DNA from: Clostridia bacterium
GTDB lineage: Bacteria > Bacillota > Clostridia > Christensenellales > CAG-138
Length of the DNA stretch: 16,099 bases
Assembly: GCA_030530185.1 (NCBI GenBank)
Contig: JAUMVL010000008.1
Span: forward strand, 3,206 to 19,304
Direction of reading: 5' to 3'
Of the stretch, positions 14,155-16,099 are shown one piece after another (the first letter of the stretch is position 1; each line of letters starts with the position of its first letter). The notes below the pieces were generated by a model. The model did not search any database. It was not told where the DNA came from and worked only from the letters and a program-made list of their open reading frames with translations. The position numbers and the translations under genes are program-made.

Positions 14155-15959
14155 GCACGCTCACCCCGCTTTCCGACGGTCAACAGCAGCAGCATACACA
14201 GCACGGTCAGCAGCAAAACAGAAGGCTTTGCGCGCACGACGAGCGCAAACACGGTCGTCGCCGCCCACACGACGCCCGCCAAATGCTGCAGCAGGGACCA
14301 CCGCTTCACAAGCCTGCCGAGTAAAACGAGCAGCGCTGCAAGGCCGTACAGCGTCCCTATCAGAATCCCCCACCATGCAAAGGGTATGACGGGGCCGGGC
14401 GACGCTTCGGGCGGGAGCAAGCCCTCCAAAACCATCTGCGCCTTCAGATCGCGGATCACGGCGCTTGTCCGCAGCTGCACCCCCTCGGTGGAGAGGTGGT
14501 TGTCGATGTTCCAAAAATAAATTCCCGAATACAGAGATTCCGCCAAGGAAGAGATGATCGGAATCTCCAATTGCTCATGCAGCTCCTGCTCAAGCGCAGC
14601 ACGTGCAGCAGGCGTACTTCTCTCCGTCAGGGAAGAGCGGTTACGCGGCGCATAGGTGAAGAAAACCGCAATCCCCGCGTCGGTAAACGGCTTGAGGGTA
14701 CGGTTCAGCGAAGCAATCGCCTCCGGCGTCACCGTTTCAACGGTATAATCGGCAATATTATGACGATGAAGCTCATCCCGCTCGCTGTTCGGCCGCGGCA
14801 GAATAAAGTCGCCGTAAGCATTATAGGTGGCGAAGTTATACCGGTTTCCGTCGTCATCATAAGCCGCGGGACTTTCCGCATAGTTCCGCAAGGCCATACC
14901 GCTTCTCGTTTTCTGATACGATGCAAAGCTGTCAAAAACGCCGGAAAAGCGCGTAAGCTCCAGGTTGGAAACAAGGTCATAGTTCGATTCTGCCATTGCC
15001 CAAAAACCGGTATCCAACGCGTCAGTCACGCAGAACTGCTCCCGTACCGCGTCAAACTCAGGTGAGATGAGCAGGATGTCGCGTTCGTTCAGCAGCGGAC
15101 GGATGGCTTCGTACTGGGGAAGCGCATTGGAATAGGCATATACACCCATGTTCACGACACGATAATCGGGAAATGCCGCTTCGATCGCTGCGGAATCATA
15201 CCCGTACCGCGCCGAAGAACCGGAAAACAGTACGAGCTTGGGCGCGTCACCCAGCGAGAGCAAATAATCGTATTTGTCGGAAAAGGTGTCGAAATAGGAG
15301 CCGCTGTAAACCGGAAGCCGTGCGGCGTTCATAAAAAGCGTATGAATGGTGCAGTCGGAAAAGGAATCGTCGGAAACCGTGCGGATGCGGTCAAACAGGG
15401 TCAAAGCCCGGATCGAACAGGCGGAAAAGGCATTCGGTTCGATTGTTTCCAGCGAAGACGGCAGCACCAAGGCATCCAGGGAACAATTTGCAAACGCTCC
15501 CGCCGCGATTGCCTTGACCGGAATTCCCTCGATGGATTCGGGGATCACAACCACGGTTTCTTTCCCCGAATAAGCGGTGATTGTACCGTCCGAAAAGAGA
15601 AAGGATTCTCGATCCGTTGCCTGCGCCCATTCTGCGTAAAGCGTGGATCCATCAAAAACCGCAGTCCGGCTGCCAAGCCCGATATGCGTCCCGCTTCCGT
15701 CGGGCATGGTATTCCACCCCGTCAGAACATAACCGTCGCGCCAAAAATAGCCGGCTCCCTGCAAGGTGTTTTCTCGAAGGTGCGTCCCGGCAATATGCTG
15801 GTCGAACACGTTTCCGAATACTTCCGAACGGCCGCCGTTGGCATCATATCGAATAAAGCCGCGCGGGACCGGTTCCTCTGCAAAGGCGGAGAACGATGGC
15901 ATGGACAGGCAAAGAAGCGCCAACAAGATCGGCCAAATCATCCATCGTTTTTTTTCCAT
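14151..15959 (-). CDS. Secreted InlB-repeat/LRR_5/SGNH-like protein with C-terminal membrane helices
   Basis: The start is ATG 15959, with GGAG 9 nt upstream; an upstream in-frame ATG would read through the promoter. The 602-aa product begins with a signal peptide (about 1-27, cleavage near AFA-EE). Residues about 34-112 resemble an InlB B-repeat/Flg_new domain (IRYDANGG near the start, GYVLTGWNTMPDGSGT, LYAEW at the end). LRR_5 repeats fill about 118-210 (GIPVKAIAAGAFANCSL type). The SGNH domain spans about 240-515: block I FSGSSARYGYD (S248 candidate), VVNMGVYAY (268-276) and NIDNH (484-488). The aspartate expected four residues before H488 is N484 instead, while D486 gives a DxH. Three membrane helices (about 528-548, 558-575, 579-595) end the protein. 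It is first in the operon and overlaps MBOAT by 4 nt. Role in glycan O-acylation is inferred; it may be a binding or scaffold partner. Confidence 0.82.
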   Translation of the reverse strand: MEKKRWMIWPILLALLCLSMPSFSAFAEEPVPRGFIRYDANGGRSEVFGNVFDQHIAGTHLRENTLQGAGYFWRDGYVLTGWNTMPDGSGTHIGLGSRTAVFDGSTLYAEWAQATDRESFLFSDGTITAYSGKETVVVIPESIEGIPVKAIAAGAFANCSLDALVLPSSLETIEPNAFSACSIRALTLFDRIRTVSDDSFSDCTIHTLFMNAARLPVYSGSYFDTFSDKYDYLLSLGDAPKLVLFSGSSARYGYDSAAIEAAFPDYRVVNMGVYAYSNALPQYEAIRPLLNERDILLISPEFDAVREQFCVTDALDTGFWAMAESNYDLVSNLELTRFSGVFDSFASYQKTRSGMALRNYAESPAAYDDDGNRYNFATYNAYGDFILPRPNSERDELHRHNIADYTVETVTPEAIASLNRTLKPFTDAGIAVFFTYAPRNRSSLTERSTPAARAALEQELHEQLEIPIISSLAESLYSGIYFWNIDNHLSTEGVQLRTSAVIRDLKAQMVLEGLLPPEASPGPVIPFAWWGILIGTLYGLAALLVLLGRLVKRWSLLQHLAGVVWAATTVFALVVRAKPSVLLLTVLCMLLLLTVGKRGERA

Positions 15960-15984
15960 ACCGGCATTCTCCTTTGTGCATTCT

Positions 15985-16013
15985 ATCATATACCAAACCG
16001 GTCCTCGGGTCAA
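15985..16013 (-). promoter_or_regulatory. Sigma-A promoter of the MBOAT/SGNH operon
   Basis: On the minus strand, TTGACC (5/6), an exact 17-nt spacer and TATGAT (5/6). The first ATG lies about 25 nt past the -10. All four minus-strand genes down to 10747 can be read from it, with no internal terminator seen. Confidence 0.82.
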
Positions 16014-16017
16014 TCAG

Positions 16018-16045
16018 AAAAGCGGCCGGAAGAATTTCCGGCCGC
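16018..16045 (-). terminator. Hairpin terminator of a gene beyond the right edge
   Basis: GCGGCCGGAA and TTCCGGCCGC form a perfect 10-bp stem with a 4-nt loop, followed on the minus strand by TTTTCTG. It would end a minus-strand gene lying to the right. The remaining bases to the window end show no convincing coding frame; they include a second GC-rich inverted pair (16044-16051 with 16076-16083) around an A7 run. Confidence 0.65.
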
Positions 16046-16099
16046 GGCGGCGTGTGCAAAAAAAGTTTGAACGGGGCCGCCGCCTGCCAACAAGGTGTT

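Noticed and set aside
15844..16059. Short minus-strand frame running over the operon promoter and terminator hairpin
   Set aside because: It spans regulatory elements and has no ribosome site or protein-like pattern.

Overview
The window is a 16 kb, GC-rich (judged by eye) bacterial segment with dense gene packing, good Shine-Dalgarno sites and consensus sigma-A promoters. An oxygen-sensitive sulfatase-maturase-type radical SAM enzyme, a CotH-family surface kinase, BspA-like LRR modules and several carbohydrate-active genes together suggest an uncultured anaerobic Firmicute (Clostridia), probably from a gut-like habitat. That placement is inference from gene content; nothing here fixes a genus.

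Left half, plus strand. The window opens inside the 3' end of a CCA-adding tRNA nucleotidyltransferase gene. Next comes a tightly coupled three-gene unit (469-5130): a large membrane-anchored protein with three lamin-tail domains, a chitobiase-C-like domain and a CotH kinase domain; a VTC-type polyphosphate polymerase (4-nt overlap); and a DUF4956 membrane protein, ended by an intrinsic terminator. A small GlsB/YeaQ-type membrane protein and a membrane-anchored calcineurin-like phosphoesterase with a Pro/Thr stalk follow as separate units.

Middle, minus strand. Three genes each have their own recognisable promoter: a radical SAM/SPASM enzyme whose cysteine spacing matches anaerobic sulfatase maturases, a GH30 glucosylceramidase-like hydrolase and a GH5 glucanase-like hydrolase. 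Neither hydrolase has a signal peptide, so both probably act in the cytoplasm on imported sugars. The GH30 promoter carries a perfect inverted repeat over its -10 region, a likely operator.

Right third, minus strand. One operon runs from a strong promoter at 15985-16013 to a strong terminator at 10697-10735. It encodes an InlB-repeat/LRR_5/SGNH protein with C-terminal membrane helices, an AlgI-type MBOAT acyltransferase, a second SGNH/LRR_5 protein with an N-terminal anchor, and a short orphan beta-rich protein that may be a decayed fragment. The MBOAT plus paired SGNH proteins resemble AlgI/AlgJ/AlgX- or Dlt-type export O-acylation machinery for a surface glycan.

The most notable systems are the CotH-VTC-DUF4956 cassette (kinase, polyphosphate polymerase and membrane partner) and the MBOAT operon, whose two SGNH partners carry the same modules in opposite order and differ at the catalytic D-x-x-H block.
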